Of a DNA stretch of 64,000 nucleotides, positions 44,297 to 53,672 are shown piece by piece. Every line of letters begins with the position of its first letter. Positions within the stretch are counted from its first letter, which is position 1. Location: NCBI RefSeq assembly GCF_017305435.1, contig NZ_JAFKIP010000002.1:434001-498000 (forward strand), in the 5' to 3' direction. The stretch is from Microbacterium sp. (GTDB taxonomy: Bacteria; Actinomycetota; Actinomycetes; Actinomycetales; Microbacteriaceae). A model generated the notes under the pieces. It was not told the origin of the DNA and made no database searches. It saw only the letters and a list, made by a program, of their open reading frames with translations. A program made the position numbers and the translations under genes.

Positions 44297-44926
44297 ATGA
44301 CCGCCGCCGAACCCGCGCGCACGCAGCTGCGCGTCGGGCGCCTCGTCAAAGCCCACGGGCTGAAGGGCGCCCTCAAACTGGAGCTGTACACGGACGACCC
44401 GGACGGGCGCTTCGTGCCCGGAGCGGTCTTCACGCTCCAGGTGCCCGAGGCCTCGCCCTGGCACGGCGCATCGCTCACCGTGCGCGAGTTCCGCTGGATG
44501 AACTCCCACCCCGTCGTGTTCTTCGACGGCGTCGATGACCGCTCCGCCGCCGAGTCGCTCGTGCGTGCGATCCTGTGGATCGATCAGGACCAGAGCGCCG
44601 TCGTAGAAGACGACGCCTGGTACGACCACCAGCTCACGGGACTCGACGTCGTGCGCGACGGTGAGATCGTCGGCCGCGTCGTGCGGGTGGATCACTTCCC
44701 CGCGCAGGATCTGCTCGTCGTGCGTCCGCTGCAGGGCGAGGACGAGATCCTCGTTCCCTTCGTCTCCGCGATCGTCCCGGTCGTCGACATCGCCGCCGGG
44801 CGCGTGGAGGTCACGCCGCCGGCGGGACTCTTCGAAGCTCTGCCGGACGACGAGCCCGATGAGGTCCCGGCCGACGGGCTTCCGGCCGACGGGACGGCAT
44901 CCGGGTCCGACACCGACGAGGACTGA
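44297..44926 (+). CDS. rimM: ribosome maturation factor RimM
   Basis: 209 aa. N-terminal RimM beta-barrel with [18 protein letters not shown] and a PRC-barrel around 100-175 ([28 protein letters not shown]). Aids 30S maturation. The C-terminal 30 residues are an acidic tail. ATG follows the KH gene by one base. Confidence 0.94.
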   Translation: MTAAEPARTQLRVGRLVKAHGLKGALKLELYTDDPDGRFVPGAVFTLQVPEASPWHGASLTVREFRWMNSHPVVFFDGVDDRSAAESLVRAILWIDQDQSAVVEDDAWYDHQLTGLDVVRDGEIVGRVVRVDHFPAQDLLVVRPLQGEDEILVPFVSAIVPVVDIAAGRVEVTPPAGLFEALPDDEPDEVPADGLPADGTASGSDTDED

Positions 44927-44927
44927 C

Positions 44928-45617
44928 GTGCGCATCGACGTCGTCACGATCTTCCCGACGTTCTTCGACGTGCTCGAAGTCTCTCTGCTCGGAAAGGCCC
45001 GCGAGAAGGGCCTCCTCGACGTGCGCGTCCACGACCTGCGCGACGCGACGACCGATCGGCACCGGACCGTCGACGACACGCCGTACGGCGGCGGCGCGGG
45101 CATGGTCATGAAGCCGGAGCCGTGGGGGCAGGCGCTCGACGGCATCGCGGATGCCGCGGACACTGCGCCCGTCTTCATCTTCCCGTCGCCTGCGGGCGAG
45201 CGGTTCACTCAGGCGACCGCCCGCGAGCTGGCGCTGGAGGAACACCTCGTCTTCGGCTGCGGACGGTACGAGGGCATCGACGACCGTGTCTTCGGCTACG
45301 CGGCGACGCGTGGCCGCGTGCGCCTCGTGAGTCTCGGCGACTACGTCCTGAACGGGGGAGAGGTCGCCGCGATGGCGATGATCGAGGCGATCGGACGCCT
45401 CGTTCCCGGTGTCGTCGGCAACCCGGAGAGCCTCGTGGAGGAGTCCCACGAGGACGGCCTGCTCGAGTATCCCTCCTACACGAAGCCCGCCTCGTGGCGG
45501 GGCTACGACGTCCCGGAGGTGCTCCTCAGCGGCAACCACGGACGCATCGATCAGTGGCGGCACGATCAGCAGGTGGAGCGCACGCGCGAGCGACGGCCCG
45601 ACCTCCTGCCCGATTGA
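44928..45617 (+). CDS. trmD: tRNA (guanine37-N1)-methyltransferase
   Basis: 229 aa SPOUT enzyme. [15 protein letters not shown] and the trefoil-knot [14 protein letters not shown] are present. Methylates G37, preventing frameshifts. GTG start one base after the rimM stop. Confidence 0.96.
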   Translation: MRIDVVTIFPTFFDVLEVSLLGKAREKGLLDVRVHDLRDATTDRHRTVDDTPYGGGAGMVMKPEPWGQALDGIADAADTAPVFIFPSPAGERFTQATARELALEEHLVFGCGRYEGIDDRVFGYAATRGRVRLVSLGDYVLNGGEVAAMAMIEAIGRLVPGVVGNPESLVEESHEDGLLEYPSYTKPASWRGYDVPEVLLSGNHGRIDQWRHDQQVERTRERRPDLLPD

Positions 45618-45662
45618 CCGTGGTGGGCGCCGCGCGGGCAGCACGCCCTGAGGTCGCCGAGG

Positions 45663-46445
45663 TCAGTCGACGCCGAGGAACGACCGGTCGGTGAGGACGA
45701 TCGGCCCGTCCGCGGTAATCGCGACGGTGTGCTCGGCGTGTGCCCCGCGCGACCCGTCCACGCTCCGGAGCGTCCACCCGTCGGGGTCGGTCACGAGCTC
45801 ATCGGTCGTCTGCAGGAACCACGGCTCGAGGGCGACCACGAGCCCGGGGCGCAGCGGGTAGCCGCGGTTCGGCTTGCCGTCGTTCGGGACGTGCGGGTCG
45901 CCGTGCATGACGCGACCCACGCCGTGACCGCCGAAATCGGTGTTGATCGAGTACCCGTCGGCGTGGGCGACCTGGGCGATCGCGTACGAGATGTCGCCGA
46001 TGCGTGCGCCGGCCGTGGCCGCGCCGATCGCGGCATCCAGCGCGCGCTCCGTCGTGTCGATGAGCGCGAGGTCCTCGTCGCGCGGCGTGCCCACGACGAA
46101 AGAGACCGCCGAGTCGGCGACCCAGCCGTCGACGGACACGGCGAAGTCCAGCGAGACGAGGTCGCCGTCGCGCAGCGCGTAATCGTGCGGCAGCCCGTGG
46201 AGCACGGCGTCGTTGATCGATGTGCAGATGACCTTGCCGAACGGGCTCGCGCCGAAGGACGGGTGGTAGTCGATGTAGCAGGACTCGGCGCCGGCCTTCC
46301 GGATCATCTCGTGGGCGCGTGCGTCGATGGCCAGCAGGTTGGTGCCGACCTTCGTGTCGTCGCGCAGCGTCGCGAGGACTTCCGCGACGAAGCGGCCCGC
46401 CGGTCGCATCGCCTCGATCTCAGATGGGGTCCGCAGCTCGATCAT
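45663..46445 (-). CDS. map: type I methionine aminopeptidase
   Basis: 260 aa. The metal ligands can be followed in order: Asp in SLDFAV, Asp in VADSAVSF, His in GHGVGRVMHG, Glu in LEPWF and Glu in HAEHTVAI; His in NDAVLHGLP is also conserved. Removes initiator Met. ATG 46445 has AAAGGA upstream. Divergent from the next gene, starts 52 bp apart. Confidence 0.95.
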   Translation of the reverse strand: MIELRTPSEIEAMRPAGRFVAEVLATLRDDTKVGTNLLAIDARAHEMIRKAGAESCYIDYHPSFGASPFGKVICTSINDAVLHGLPHDYALRDGDLVSLDFAVSVDGWVADSAVSFVVGTPRDEDLALIDTTERALDAAIGAATAGARIGDISYAIAQVAHADGYSINTDFGGHGVGRVMHGDPHVPNDGKPNRGYPLRPGLVVALEPWFLQTTDELVTDPDGWTLRSVDGSRGAHAEHTVAITADGPIVLTDRSFLGVD

Positions 46446-46497
46446 CGTGATCCTTTCCTCAGCTTCCATTCTGCTGGACCGGCGTAGCATCGAGCAC

Positions 46498-47010
46498 ATG
46501 GCACTGCGCGAGATGTTCTGGCTGCGTCGGGGTTTCTACCGATGGCTGATCCCGGCCGCGTTCGTGCTGCCCGCGTGGCTGTTCGTCGGATGGATCGTCT
46601 TCGGTGCCAATCCGCTGTCGCTCCTGTGGGTCCTGCTGTCGGCGCCGATCGTCCTGGTCGGGCAACTGATCTTGACGCTTCTGATCCGGGCGAGGGGCAC
46701 CGCGCGTGCAGAGCGCGCCGTCTCCTGGACCGATGTCGCGCTGATCGGCGGATGGAACGTCCTCATCATCGCCCTCGGCGTGTTCTCGAACCCGTGGTGG
46801 TGGGCGCTGTTCGCGCTCACCGTCGTCGTCGGCGTGGCGGCGCTCTGGGGCGTCTTGGCGCAGCTGTGGCGGGAAGCGCGCCCGGTCGGAGCGATCCTGC
46901 GGACGCCCGACGGAGTCGGCTACGTGCCGGCCCCCGCGGAACCGCGCGCTTCGCGAACGGATGCCGAGGTCATCGTCATCCGTGAGAACGGCGCCGGTCC
47001 GGCATCCTGA
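46498..47010 (+). CDS. small integral membrane protein, 170 aa
   Basis: About four hydrophobic segments (WLIPAAFVLPAWLFVGWIVF; LLWVLLSAPIVLVGQLILTLL; DVALIGGWNVLIIALGVF; WALFALTVVVGVAALWG) and a soluble C-terminal tail. MFxxG-type local hypothetical; no catalytic motif. TAGCAT lies 7 nt before the ATG. Lies divergently from map. Confidence 0.75.
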   Translation: MALREMFWLRRGFYRWLIPAAFVLPAWLFVGWIVFGANPLSLLWVLLSAPIVLVGQLILTLLIRARGTARAERAVSWTDVALIGGWNVLIIALGVFSNPWWWALFALTVVVGVAALWGVLAQLWREARPVGAILRTPDGVGYVPAPAEPRASRTDAEVIVIRENGAGPAS

Positions 47011-47021
47011 CCCGTCGCGTT

Positions 47022-47111
47022 TTGGCGGGCGCCGCGCGGCATGGCAGAATGGTTGTTTGTGCCCGGCGAAGGCTCTGCCTCAGGGGAGCACGGTGACGCG
47101 AAGCGTCACTG
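47022..47111 (+). promoter_or_regulatory. rplS promoter and leader hairpin
   Basis: TTGGCG (47022-47027), 17-bp spacer, CAGAAT (47045-47050). The transcript leader is about 120 nt and holds a 9-bp hairpin CGGTGACGC-GAA-GCGTCACTG (47091-47111). Could be an L19 autoregulatory site; inferred. Confidence 0.55.
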
Positions 47112-47177
47112 CGGGCGCACACCACCTTTCCCATTCATCTCGCGGTCGACCTGTGGCGGTCGCAGGAAGTGACGATC

Positions 47178-47525
47178 ATGCAGATCCTCGACTCCGTCGA
47201 TGCGGCATCCCTCCGCAGCGACATCCCCGTCTTCTCGCCCGGTGACACCGTCAAGGTGCACGTGAACATCACCGAAGGCTCGCGCTCGCGCGTGCAGGTG
47301 TTCCAGGGCGTCGTCATCGGTCGCTCCGGCGACGGTGTGCGCGAGACCTTCACCGTCCGCAAGATCAGCTTCCAGGTGGGCGTCGAGCGCACCTTCCCGG
47401 TGCACTCCCCGGTGATCGACCACATCGAGGTCGTCACGCGCGGTGACGTGCGTCGCGCGAAGCTGTACTACCTCCGCGAGCTGCGCGGCAAGAAGGCGAA
47501 GATCAAGGAGAAGCGCGACAACTGA
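47178..47525 (+). CDS. rplS: 50S ribosomal protein L19
   Basis: 115 aa. [13 protein letters not shown] then [13 protein letters not shown] and [13 protein letters not shown], all L19. ATG 47178 is preferred over GTG 47169 because the latter overlaps the AGGAAG ribosome-binding site. Confidence 0.96.
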   Translation: MQILDSVDAASLRSDIPVFSPGDTVKVHVNITEGSRSRVQVFQGVVIGRSGDGVRETFTVRKISFQVGVERTFPVHSPVIDHIEVVTRGDVRRAKLYYLRELRGKKAKIKEKRDN

Positions 47526-47539
47526 CGCGCTCCGTCCTC

Positions 47540-47581
47540 CGACGAGCCCCGGGCCGGCATCCTGCCGCCCGGGGCTCGTCG
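47540..47581 (+). terminator. rplS terminator
   Basis: 15-bp perfect stem CGACGAGCCCCGGGC with its complement and a 12-nt loop. Confidence 0.85.
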
Positions 47582-47675
47582 CATTCCGCCGTGGCGCGGC
47601 ACAGGAGGGCGTCGGGATGTGCGACGCTTGTGGAGGCACGCGCCGACTCGCGGTGCGCCGGCGAGAAGGACGTGC

Positions 47676-48431
47676 ATGACCAGCGACAACGTGGCCGCGC
47701 CCGGCGCCTCTGAGACCGGCCTGCTGCGGCCACGTCGTCGGCGGGGCTTTTGGGTGCTCTTGCGGGACATCCTCGTCATCGTGGTCGTCGCCGTGCTCGT
47801 CTCCTTCGTGATCAAGACGTTCTTCGTGCGCTCGTTCTACATTCCGTCCGGGTCGATGGAGCAGACGCTCCTCGTGAAGGACCGCATCCTCGTCGACGAG
47901 TTCACGCCCCGCTTCGGCGGGTATCAGCGTGGGGACGTCGTGGTGTTCCGCGATCCGGGCGGCTGGCTGCCGGTCACGGTCGCCCCGGAGCAGCCGCCGC
48001 TCGTGGCGGCGTTCGACTGGCTCCTGTCGATCGTGGGCATCTCCGCCCCCGACAGCGAGGACCACCTCATCAAGCGCATCATCGGCGTCGGCGGCGATCA
48101 CGTCGTCTGCTGCAATGCCCTCGGGCAGGTCACGGTCAACGGCACCCCGATCGACGAGACGCCCTACCTCGACCTCGCCGACGGACAGAGCGCGCCGCAG
48201 GTCGTCCCGTACGACGTCACGGTGCCCGAGGGCTCGCTGTGGGTGCTCGGCGACAACCGCGATCATTCGAAGGACTCGCGCTACAACGTCGACCAGCCCT
48301 CGCACGGCTTCGTGCCGCTCGACAACGTTGTCGGCCGTGCCTTCCTCATCACGTGGCCGTTCTCGCGCTTCGGCACGATCGACTTCCACCACGGCGTGTT
48401 CGCGGGGGTCCCTGCGAGCGCGGGCGGATGA
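47676..48431 (+). CDS. lepB: signal peptidase I
   Basis: 251 aa, single N-terminal membrane anchor (DILVIVVVAVLVSFVIKTFF), catalytic Ser in IPSGSMEQTL (about Ser59) and general base Lys in HLIKRIIGVGGD (about 132); box E GDNRDHSKDSR. Cuts signal peptides outside the membrane. GAAGGA before ATG 47676. The stop overlaps the rnhB start (ATGA). Confidence 0.95.
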   Translation: MTSDNVAAPGASETGLLRPRRRRGFWVLLRDILVIVVVAVLVSFVIKTFFVRSFYIPSGSMEQTLLVKDRILVDEFTPRFGGYQRGDVVVFRDPGGWLPVTVAPEQPPLVAAFDWLLSIVGISAPDSEDHLIKRIIGVGGDHVVCCNALGQVTVNGTPIDETPYLDLADGQSAPQVVPYDVTVPEGSLWVLGDNRDHSKDSRYNVDQPSHGFVPLDNVVGRAFLITWPFSRFGTIDFHHGVFAGVPASAGG

Positions 48432-49087
48432 CGGTCGCGACGCCGCGACTCGCCGTAGAGCGGGCGCTCCTACGCGACCACGCGCTCGTCATCGCGTGCG
48501 ACGAGGTCGGCCGCGGCGCGCTCGCGGGTCCGGTCGCCGTCGGGGCGGTCGTGGTGGATGCCGCGCGCGCCCGTCGCCGCATCCCCGAGGGCCTGCGCGA
48601 CTCCAAGCTCGTCGCCGAGCACCGCCGCCCGGAGGTCGCCGCGCGCGCGGCGGCGTGGGTGTGCGCGTCGGCGGTCGGCTGGTCCTCTCCCGCCGAGATC
48701 GACGAAGTAGGCATCATCCGAGCCCTCGGTCTGGCGGCGCTGCGCGCGATCGCCGACCTCCGCGCGCCGGGGCTCGTCCCCGAGGACGCGATCGTCATCC
48801 TGGACGGCAATCACGACTACATCACCCCCGCCGGCGGCGAGGGCCTGACGGTCCGCCCGATCGTGAAGGCTGACCGGGACTGCGCGTCGGCGGCGGCGGC
48901 ATCCGTCGTCGCGAAAGTGGCGCGGGACGACCTCATGGTGCGGCTCCATGACGAGCATCCGGCCTATCAGTGGGTGCGCAACAAGGGCTACGCGAGCGCC
49001 GAGCACCGCGCCGCGATCCGTTCGCACGGCCTCAGCCCGCTCCACCGCGCGTCATGGGCGATCGCCGACGCGCCGACGCTGTTCTGA
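48428..49087 (+). CDS. rnhB: ribonuclease HII
   Basis: 219 aa. IACDEVGRGALAGPV (catalytic Asp-Glu), ILDGNHDYI and KADRDCASAAAASVVAKVARD are RNase HII blocks. Removes RNA from hybrids and single ribonucleotides. Translationally coupled to lepB. Confidence 0.95.
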   Translation: MTVATPRLAVERALLRDHALVIACDEVGRGALAGPVAVGAVVVDAARARRRIPEGLRDSKLVAEHRRPEVAARAAAWVCASAVGWSSPAEIDEVGIIRALGLAALRAIADLRAPGLVPEDAIVILDGNHDYITPAGGEGLTVRPIVKADRDCASAAAASVVAKVARDDLMVRLHDEHPAYQWVRNKGYASAEHRAAIRSHGLSPLHRASWAIADAPTLF

Positions 49088-49110
49088 CGCCCGCCTAGAC
49101 TGGAGGCACC

Positions 49111-49434
49111 ATGGATGACGAAGTCTTCGAGGATTACGACCGCGAGCTCGAACTTGCTCTGTACAAGGAGTATCGCGATGTCGTGTCGCAGTTCCAGTAC
49201 GTCATCGAGACCGAGCGGCGCTTCTACCTCGCCAACGACGTGAACGTCGTCCGTCGCGACACCGAGCACGATTTCTACTTCGAGATCTCGATGACCGATG
49301 TGTGGGTCTGGGACATCTATCGCGCGGACCGGTTCGTGAAGTCGGTGCGCGTCCTGACGTTCAAGGACGTCAACGTCGAGGAGCTGCAGCGCCGCGACTT
49401 CCAGCTGCCCGAGGAACTGTCGCTCGACAACTGA
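49111..49434 (+). CDS. DUF2469 family protein
   Basis: 107 aa, very acidic, highly conserved in Actinobacteria, with DYDRELELALYKEYRDVV and YFEISMTDVWVWDIYR. Always near rnhB/yraN; function unknown. TAGACT and GGAGG precede the ATG. Confidence 0.92.
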   Translation: MDDEVFEDYDRELELALYKEYRDVVSQFQYVIETERRFYLANDVNVVRRDTEHDFYFEISMTDVWVWDIYRADRFVKSVRVLTFKDVNVEELQRRDFQLPEELSLDN

Positions 49435-49474
49435 CGAGGGTCATCGACTCCTCCACAGACGGCCGGTTCCCGGA

Positions 49475-49488
49475 TCCGTCCACAGATT
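49475..49488 (+). promoter_or_regulatory. shared 14-mer upstream of yraN
   Basis: TCCGTCCACAGATT lies 48 nt before the yraN ATG. The identical 14-mer occurs, in the same orientation relative to the gene, 47 nt before the M23 peptidase gene (54873-54886, complement). A weaker TCCACAGA copy lies at 49452-49459. The core GTCCACA resembles an actinobacterial DnaA box. Confidence 0.5.
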
Positions 49489-49536
49489 GCTCTGGCCACG
49501 GCCCACGACGTGTGCCTGCGCGTCACGATGCCGGGT

Positions 49537-49899
49537 ATGGCATCGAAAGACATCCGCGGACGACAGGGCGAGGACCGTGCGGCGCGGCATCTGAGCGCTC
49601 AGGGCTACGAGATCCTCGATCGCAACTGGCGCTGCGCGGCGGGTGAGCTCGACATCGTCGCGGCACACGGGGCCGACCTCGTCATCGTCGAGGTGAAGAC
49701 GCGGCGCACCGAGGGATACGGGCACCCGTTCGACGCCATCGACGCGGCGAAGCGCGACCGGCTCTGGCGACTCTCCTGCGCCTGGGCGGCGGCGCACCCC
49801 GCCGATGCGCGCCGACGCCGTGTGCGCGTCGATGTCATCGGCATCACGGGCGAGGACCCTGCCACCGGCCTCGTCGAGCATCTCGTGGACCTGCGATGA
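49537..49899 (+). CDS. YraN/UPF0102 nuclease-like protein
   Basis: 120 aa. Endonuclease-like fold with GRQGEDRAARHL, RNWRCAAGELDIVA and LVIVEVKTRR (D/ExK). ATG 49537 gives the usual N-terminus; ATG 49528 is possible. The family is near comM/dprA in many genomes; a role in DNA uptake or recombination is inferred from context. Overlaps comM in ATGA. Confidence 0.9.
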   Translation: MASKDIRGRQGEDRAARHLSAQGYEILDRNWRCAAGELDIVAAHGADLVIVEVKTRRTEGYGHPFDAIDAAKRDRLWRLSCAWAAAHPADARRRRVRVDVIGITGEDPATGLVEHLVDLR

Positions 49900-51434
49900 C
49901 CGTCGGGCGGACGTGGGGCGTCGTCCTGACGGGGCTGCAGGGTGATCTCGTCGAGGTCGAGGCCGACCTGTCCAACCAGACGCCGAACTTCACGATCATC
50001 GGTCTCGTCGACAAGGCGATCGGCGAGGCGCATCAGCGCGTGCACAACGCGTGCGCGAACGCGGGGCTGCCGCTGCCGCGGCGGAAGCTGACCGTCAACC
50101 TGTCTCCGGCGAATCTCCCCAAGCACGGGACGGGTCTCGACGTCGCGATCGCCATCGCCGCGCTGGCGACGGAGGCGGACATGGATGCCGCGTCGCTGCG
50201 CACGACCGCACACATCGGCGAGCTCGGTCTCGACGGTCGCTTGCGGCCCGTTCCCGGGGTGCTGCCCGCCGTCGCTGCGGCGGCGCGCGTCGGCATCCGT
50301 CGCGTCGTCGTCCCGCACGCCAACCGGGCGGAAGCCGAACTCGTCGCGGGAGTCGAGGTGTTCGGGGCCGTCTCGCTGCGCGACGTCGCGCGTCGGCACG
50401 GACTCGAGCTCGACGCGGTCGATCTCGACGCAGCACCCGTCGCCTTGTCGGCATCCGTCGACGAGAGCGCCACCGACGTCCCCGATCTCGACGAGGTGAT
50501 CGGGCAGCAGGGCGCGGTGGAGGCGCTCATCGTCGCGGCGGCAGGAGGCCATCACCTGCTGATGAGCGGTCCGCCCGGAGCGGGCAAGACGATGCTCGCT
50601 CGTCGGCTCCCCGGCATCCTCCCCGCCCTCGACGACGACGCGGCGATCCAGGCGGCGAGTCTGCGTTCGCTCGCCGGGCTCCCGGTCGTAGACCTCAGCC
50701 GCACGCCGCCGTTCGAGGCACCGCACCACTCGGCGAGCGTGGGCGCGCTGGTCGGCGGCGGCTCGCGGACGGCGCGTCCCGGAGCGATCGCGCGCGCGAG
50801 CGGCGGTGTGCTGTTCCTGGATGAGGCGGGCGAGTTCGGCGCGCATGCTCTCGATGCCCTGCGTCAGCCGCTCGAGACCGGCAGCATCGAGATCCATCGC
50901 GCGGGTTTCCGTGCGATCTTCCCCGCGCACTTCCAACTCGTACTCGCCACGAACCCCTGCCCGTGCGGGAACTACGGCGTGCCGCGAGCGGAGTGCCGGT
51001 GCCCGTCACTGGCGATCCGGAGATATCTGTCGAAGCTCTCCGGGCCGCTCCTGGACCGCATCGACATCGAGTTGTCGATGCAGCGGGTCGCCGTGGCACG
51101 GTTGCGCGCGGGCGACGACACGCGGATTTCGACCGCGCAGGCCCGCGCTCAGGTGGCGGAGGCGCGGGCGCGGGCTGCGCAGCGGCTCGCCGGAACGCCC
51201 TGGCGCTCCAACGCGGAGGTGCCCGGCACATGGCTGCGTGACGGGCCGCTCGCTCCCGAGCCGGTGATCCGCAGGCCTCTGGATGCCGCATTGCAGCGCG
51301 GGGCCCTCACGCTGCGCGGTTACGACCGGGTCCTCCGGGTCGCGTGGACGAGCGCCGATCTCGCCGGACGCGATCGGCTGGCCGTCGCCGACATCGGTCG
51401 GGCCCTGTACCTCAAGAAGGGAGCGCAGGGATGA
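49896..51434 (+). CDS. comM: ComM/YifB family Mg-chelatase-like AAA ATPase
   Basis: 512 aa. N-terminal Lon-protease-like fold, then AAA+ with Walker A GPPGAGKTMLARRLPGILP and Walker B VLFLDEAGEF, and a Cys cluster NPCPCGNYGVPRAECRC characteristic of the family. ComM in Vibrio is a branch-migration helicase for natural transformation. Between yraN and dprA and overlapping both. Confidence 0.92.
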   Translation: MTVGRTWGVVLTGLQGDLVEVEADLSNQTPNFTIIGLVDKAIGEAHQRVHNACANAGLPLPRRKLTVNLSPANLPKHGTGLDVAIAIAALATEADMDAASLRTTAHIGELGLDGRLRPVPGVLPAVAAAARVGIRRVVVPHANRAEAELVAGVEVFGAVSLRDVARRHGLELDAVDLDAAPVALSASVDESATDVPDLDEVIGQQGAVEALIVAAAGGHHLLMSGPPGAGKTMLARRLPGILPALDDDAAIQAASLRSLAGLPVVDLSRTPPFEAPHHSASVGALVGGGSRTARPGAIARASGGVLFLDEAGEFGAHALDALRQPLETGSIEIHRAGFRAIFPAHFQLVLATNPCPCGNYGVPRAECRCPSLAIRRYLSKLSGPLLDRIDIELSMQRVAVARLRAGDDTRISTAQARAQVAEARARAAQRLAGTPWRSNAEVPGTWLRDGPLAPEPVIRRPLDAALQRGALTLRGYDRVLRVAWTSADLAGRDRLAVADIGRALYLKKGAQG

Positions 51435-52651
51435 GCGAGTTCCTGCCCGACCTGGATGCGATCGCCCGCGAGCTCTCCGGGGTGTGCGCGGCGTCCACCG
51501 GCGACGAGGCGCGCGATGCGTACGCTCGCGCGACCTGGTCGACCCTCATCGAACCGGGCGACGGCGTCGCGGGCGCGCTCGTCGCCGCGCTCGGCGCCGA
51601 GGCGGCGCTCGAGGTCGCGTTCTCCGACCGGACGCCGCCGGTGGCGGCGGAGCTCACGGCGCGACAGGTCGCCGACGGGCGTGCCCGATGGCGGCCACGG
51701 CGCGGCGAGGTCGCGGAAGCTCTCGAGCGCGCGCGGCGGTCGGGCGTCGGCCTTCTCACACCGAACGACCCCGATTGGCCCGGCCGCTGCGCCGACCTCG
51801 GACCGCATGCACCGCTGTGCCTGTGGACGCGCGGCGACACACGGCTCCTGCGGGGCTCCGCTCCCGCCCTGGCTCTGGTGGGTGCCCGCGCGTCCACGTC
51901 GTACGGGGAGTTCGTCGCGGCCGAGTTCGCCGCCGAGAGCGCGGGCGCCGGGGTGACCGTCGTCTCGGGCGCCGCGTACGGAATCGACGGCGCCGCGCAC
52001 CGCGCTGCCCTGTCCGCGGGCGGGGCGACCGTCGCGATCATGGCCGGGGGAGTGGGCCGGGCCTACCCGGCGGGTCACCGCGATCTCATCGACCGCATCG
52101 CCCGCGACGGCCTCGTGGTCGCGGAGGTGCCGTGCGGGACGACCCCGACGAAGCACCGCTTCCTGGCGCGCAATCGACTCATCGCGGCCTTCAGCGATGC
52201 GACCGTCGTCGTGGAAGCAGGCTGGCGCAGCGGCGCCCAGAACACGGTGCATCATGCGCTCACGATCGGGCGACCGGTCGGCGTCGTTCCCGGCGCCATC
52301 ACGAGCGCGGCATCGATGGGATGCCATCGCCTGCTGCGGGAGAGCGAAGTGACGTGCGTCACGTCCTTCGCCGACATCCGCGACCTCATCGGGGAGGCCG
52401 GGGTTGCGGGCGAGGTCGGGTCGGACGGCGCAACGCCGGTTGACGAGGGGTACACGGGTGAGCGCACGCGCATCCTCGACGCCCTGAGTGCCCGCTCGCC
52501 CCGTGCCGTCGCCGACGTCGCGCGGCGTGCGGGCTTCGGATTCGATGAGGCCGCCGCGCTCCTCGGCATGCTCGAACTCGACGGCGCGGCTCGTCGACGG
52601 GGCGACGGATGGATCCAGGCGACGGGCGCGCAGCCGTCGACACTCTGGTGA
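51431..52651 (+). CDS. dprA: DNA-processing protein DprA
   Basis: 406 aa. Rossmann-like core with VGARASTSYGE, VSGAAYGIDGAAH and TPTKHRFLARNRLIAAFSDA, then a C-terminal winged helix. Loads RecA on incoming single strands during transformation. Starts inside the comM stop (ATGA). Confidence 0.94.
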   Translation: MSEFLPDLDAIARELSGVCAASTGDEARDAYARATWSTLIEPGDGVAGALVAALGAEAALEVAFSDRTPPVAAELTARQVADGRARWRPRRGEVAEALERARRSGVGLLTPNDPDWPGRCADLGPHAPLCLWTRGDTRLLRGSAPALALVGARASTSYGEFVAAEFAAESAGAGVTVVSGAAYGIDGAAHRAALSAGGATVAIMAGGVGRAYPAGHRDLIDRIARDGLVVAEVPCGTTPTKHRFLARNRLIAAFSDATVVVEAGWRSGAQNTVHHALTIGRPVGVVPGAITSAASMGCHRLLRESEVTCVTSFADIRDLIGEAGVAGEVGSDGATPVDEGYTGERTRILDALSARSPRAVADVARRAGFGFDEAAALLGMLELDGAARRRGDGWIQATGAQPSTLW

Positions 52652-52702
52652 CACTCTGCTCAGCTGGACGCGATCGGGGGATCGACGCGACATGCTGAGG
52701 GG

Positions 52703-53602
52703 ATGAGGCTCTCCGAGGCATCCGAAAGCTACGGCGCGCACCTCGCGCGGGTGCGTCGGCTGTCTCCGGCGACCGTGCGCGCGTACCGCGCCGATCTGCG
52801 TTCGCTCGAGGGCGCCGCGGGTGACAGCGACGTCGCCGACATCGACCTGGAGGCGCTGCGGGACTGGCTCTGGCGCCTGACTGAGGGCGGGGCGTCGCGC
52901 GCAACCCTTGCTCGGCGCACCGCGTCGGTGCGCGGATTCTTCGCGTGGGCGTGTGAGGAGGGCATCGCGCGCGCGGACCCGAGTCTGCGGCTCGTCGCTC
53001 CCAAGCGGGGCCGGTCGTTGCCGAAAGTCGCGACCGTCGACGCGCTCGACGATGTCCTCGCGCGTGCCCATCAGCGTGCTGCCGGTGGGGATGCCGAGGC
53101 ACTGCGGGACGCCGCGCTCCTCGAACTCCTCTATGCCTCCGCCCTCCGCGTCGCGGAGGCGTGCGCGGCGGAGGTCGATGATCTCGATCACGAGCGTCAC
53201 ACCATCCGTGTGGTCGGGAAGGGGGCGAAGGAGCGCGTTGTCCCCTACGGGGGGCCGGCGGCCTCGGCCCTCGAGGCGTACCTCGTGCGTGGTCGTCGCG
53301 CGCTCGTCGAGCGGGGGACGGGGACACGCGCGCTCTTCGTCGGCGCGCGTGGGGGGCGTCTCGGCCCGCGTTCCGCGTACGACATCGTCGCGCGGGCTCT
53401 CGCGCCTGCGATCGGCCTCGAGACGGTGGGGCCGCATGCCCTGCGACACTCCGCCGCGACTCATCTGCTCGACGGCGGGGCGGATCTGCGCACCGTGCAG
53501 GAAATGCTCGGTCATGCGAGCCTCGGGACCACGCAGATCTACACCCATGTGTCGGCGGAGAAGCTCACGGCGGCCTACCGACTCGCTCATCCGCGCGCGT
53601 GA
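52703..53602 (+). CDS. xerC: tyrosine recombinase XerC
   Basis: 299 aa. Core-binding domain (1-100) and catalytic domain with Arg149, Lys173/176, His245-Arg248, His271 and Tyr280. Resolves chromosome dimers at dif. Its place after dprA is the standard actinobacterial one, so it is the host Xer, not an integrase. Confidence 0.93.
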   Translation: MRLSEASESYGAHLARVRRLSPATVRAYRADLRSLEGAAGDSDVADIDLEALRDWLWRLTEGGASRATLARRTASVRGFFAWACEEGIARADPSLRLVAPKRGRSLPKVATVDALDDVLARAHQRAAGGDAEALRDAALLELLYASALRVAEACAAEVDDLDHERHTIRVVGKGAKERVVPYGGPAASALEAYLVRGRRALVERGTGTRALFVGARGGRLGPRSAYDIVARALAPAIGLETVGPHALRHSAATHLLDGGADLRTVQEMLGHASLGTTQIYTHVSAEKLTAAYRLAHPRA

Positions 53603-53672
53603 CCCTCGCCTCGCGATCCCGTGCACGGCCGTTTCTCGGGCGCGAGAAGCGCGCCTCGCTTAGCCTGTCAGC

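Noticed and set aside
52703..53602. Tyrosine recombinase as sign of an integrated element
   Set aside because: It follows dprA in the standard chromosomal order and no phage, plasmid or attachment site signals surround it.
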